Assembly (NCBI GenBank): GCA_017391185.1 | Contig: JAFOZN010000174.1 | Span: 1 to 6,823, forward strand | Source: Alistipes sp. | GTDB taxonomy: Bacteria; Bacteroidota; Bacteroidia; Bacteroidales; Rikenellaceae | DNA length: 6,823 nt | Reading direction: 5' to 3' | In this document: positions 6,468 to 6,823 of the stretch, piece by piece | Layout of the letters: each line of letters starts with the position of its first letter | Numbering within the stretch: position 1 is the stretch's first letter | Position numbers and translations under genes: made by a program | The notes under the pieces: model-generated | Databases searched by the model: none | What the model saw: only the letters and a program-made list of their open reading frames with translations | What the model was told of the DNA's origin: nothing

Positions 6468-6823
6468 TTACTTTTTGAGTGTTATGGACTCTCCGTCTGT
6501 AGTGATTACGCCTCGCTTAAGCAGGATTCCGACAGCGCGCTTAAAGACCTTCTTGCTCATCTGTGTCAAGGCGTGTACCTTCTCTGGTGATGAATTATCT
6601 CCGATTGAGAGCTCCCCACCATTCTCCTCGATGAGTTTCAAGAGCGCATCTGCCGATACTGCCACACCATCATAACCCTCCTTGCGCAAGGTAAGGTCAA
6701 TGCGGTTGTCATCTGTGATACGTCTGATATATCCCTCGAAGCGGTCTCCGATATTGACCTTCTGGAATATCTGATTCTTATAGAGCATACCCCAATGACG
6801 AGAATTGATAATAGCTCGGTATC
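6468..6823 (-). CDS. CvfB-like S1 RNA-binding protein, 3' part only
   Basis: The frame is open through the right edge and gives 117 residues plus the TAA stop at 6468-6470; the N-terminal part, including the real start, lies outside the window. An internal ATG at 6788 is not the start, because the upstream codons continue the domain with NSRHWGMLYKN. The first part is the end of an S1-like OB domain (VNIGDRFEGYIRRITDDNRIDLTL pattern, about residues 22-45 of the visible part). The rest (about 52-117) fits the C-terminal winged helix of the CvfB/YitL family: a helix ending in EENGG, a region with MSKKVFKRAVGILLKRG, and a short hairpin ending TLKK. CvfB proteins bind RNA and affect gene expression in Firmicutes; the role in Bacteroidota is less clear. 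The methyltransferase gene starts 1 nt later, so the two are almost certainly co-transcribed. Confidence 0.85.
   Translation of the reverse strand, partial: YRAIINSRHWGMLYKNQIFQKVNIGDRFEGYIRRITDDNRIDLTLRKEGYDGVAVSADALLKLIEENGGELSIGDNSSPEKVHALTQMSKKVFKRAVGILLKRGVITTDGESITLKK

Noticed and set aside
6468..6788. ATG at 6788 as the start of a complete 106-residue protein
   Set aside because: The frame continues upstream without a stop to the window edge, and the upstream residues (YRAIINSRHWG) continue the CvfB-type S1 domain, so this is the 3' part of a larger gene.

Overview
The window looks like chromosomal DNA from a Bacteroidota organism, probably a Bacteroidales carbohydrate degrader. The evidence is a lipoprotein GH78 rhamnosidase, a multi-domain secreted esterase of a type common in Bacteroides-like genomes, starts preceded by A/T-rich sequence instead of Shine-Dalgarno motifs, and a candidate promoter resembling the Bacteroidota -33/-7 type. 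The genus cannot be fixed from this sequence. All five supported genes lie on the minus strand, so transcription runs from high to low coordinates.

In transcription order: (1) the 3' part of a CvfB-like S1 RNA-binding protein, entering at the right edge (6823-6468). (2) A class I SAM-dependent methyltransferase starting 1 nt after it (6466-5702). (3) A GH78 alpha-L-rhamnosidase lipoprotein 26 nt further on (5675-3024). (4) A secreted protein with three hydrolase domains, SGNH, alpha/beta hydrolase and SGNH, about 28 nt after that (2995-893). (5) An intrinsic terminator at 842-866. (6) An intergenic stretch with a candidate promoter, then a TauE/SafE-family transporter (678 to the left edge) whose C-terminus is cut off.

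The tight spacing from CvfB to the triple esterase, with no clear internal terminator, suggests one transcription unit ending at 842-866. It would join two cytoplasmic genes with unspecified cellular roles to two exported catabolic enzymes. The rhamnosidase and esterase form a plausible functional pair: the esterase, with three apparently intact Ser-His-Asp sites, would remove acyl or methyl esters, and GH78 would release alpha-L-rhamnose. Likely substrates are acylated rhamnose-containing glycans such as pectic rhamnogalacturonans, or acylated plant rhamnosides. No SusC/SusD pair, sensor or regulator is visible, so this is not a complete polysaccharide utilization locus within the window. No RNA genes, mobile elements, CRISPR arrays or long repeats were found.
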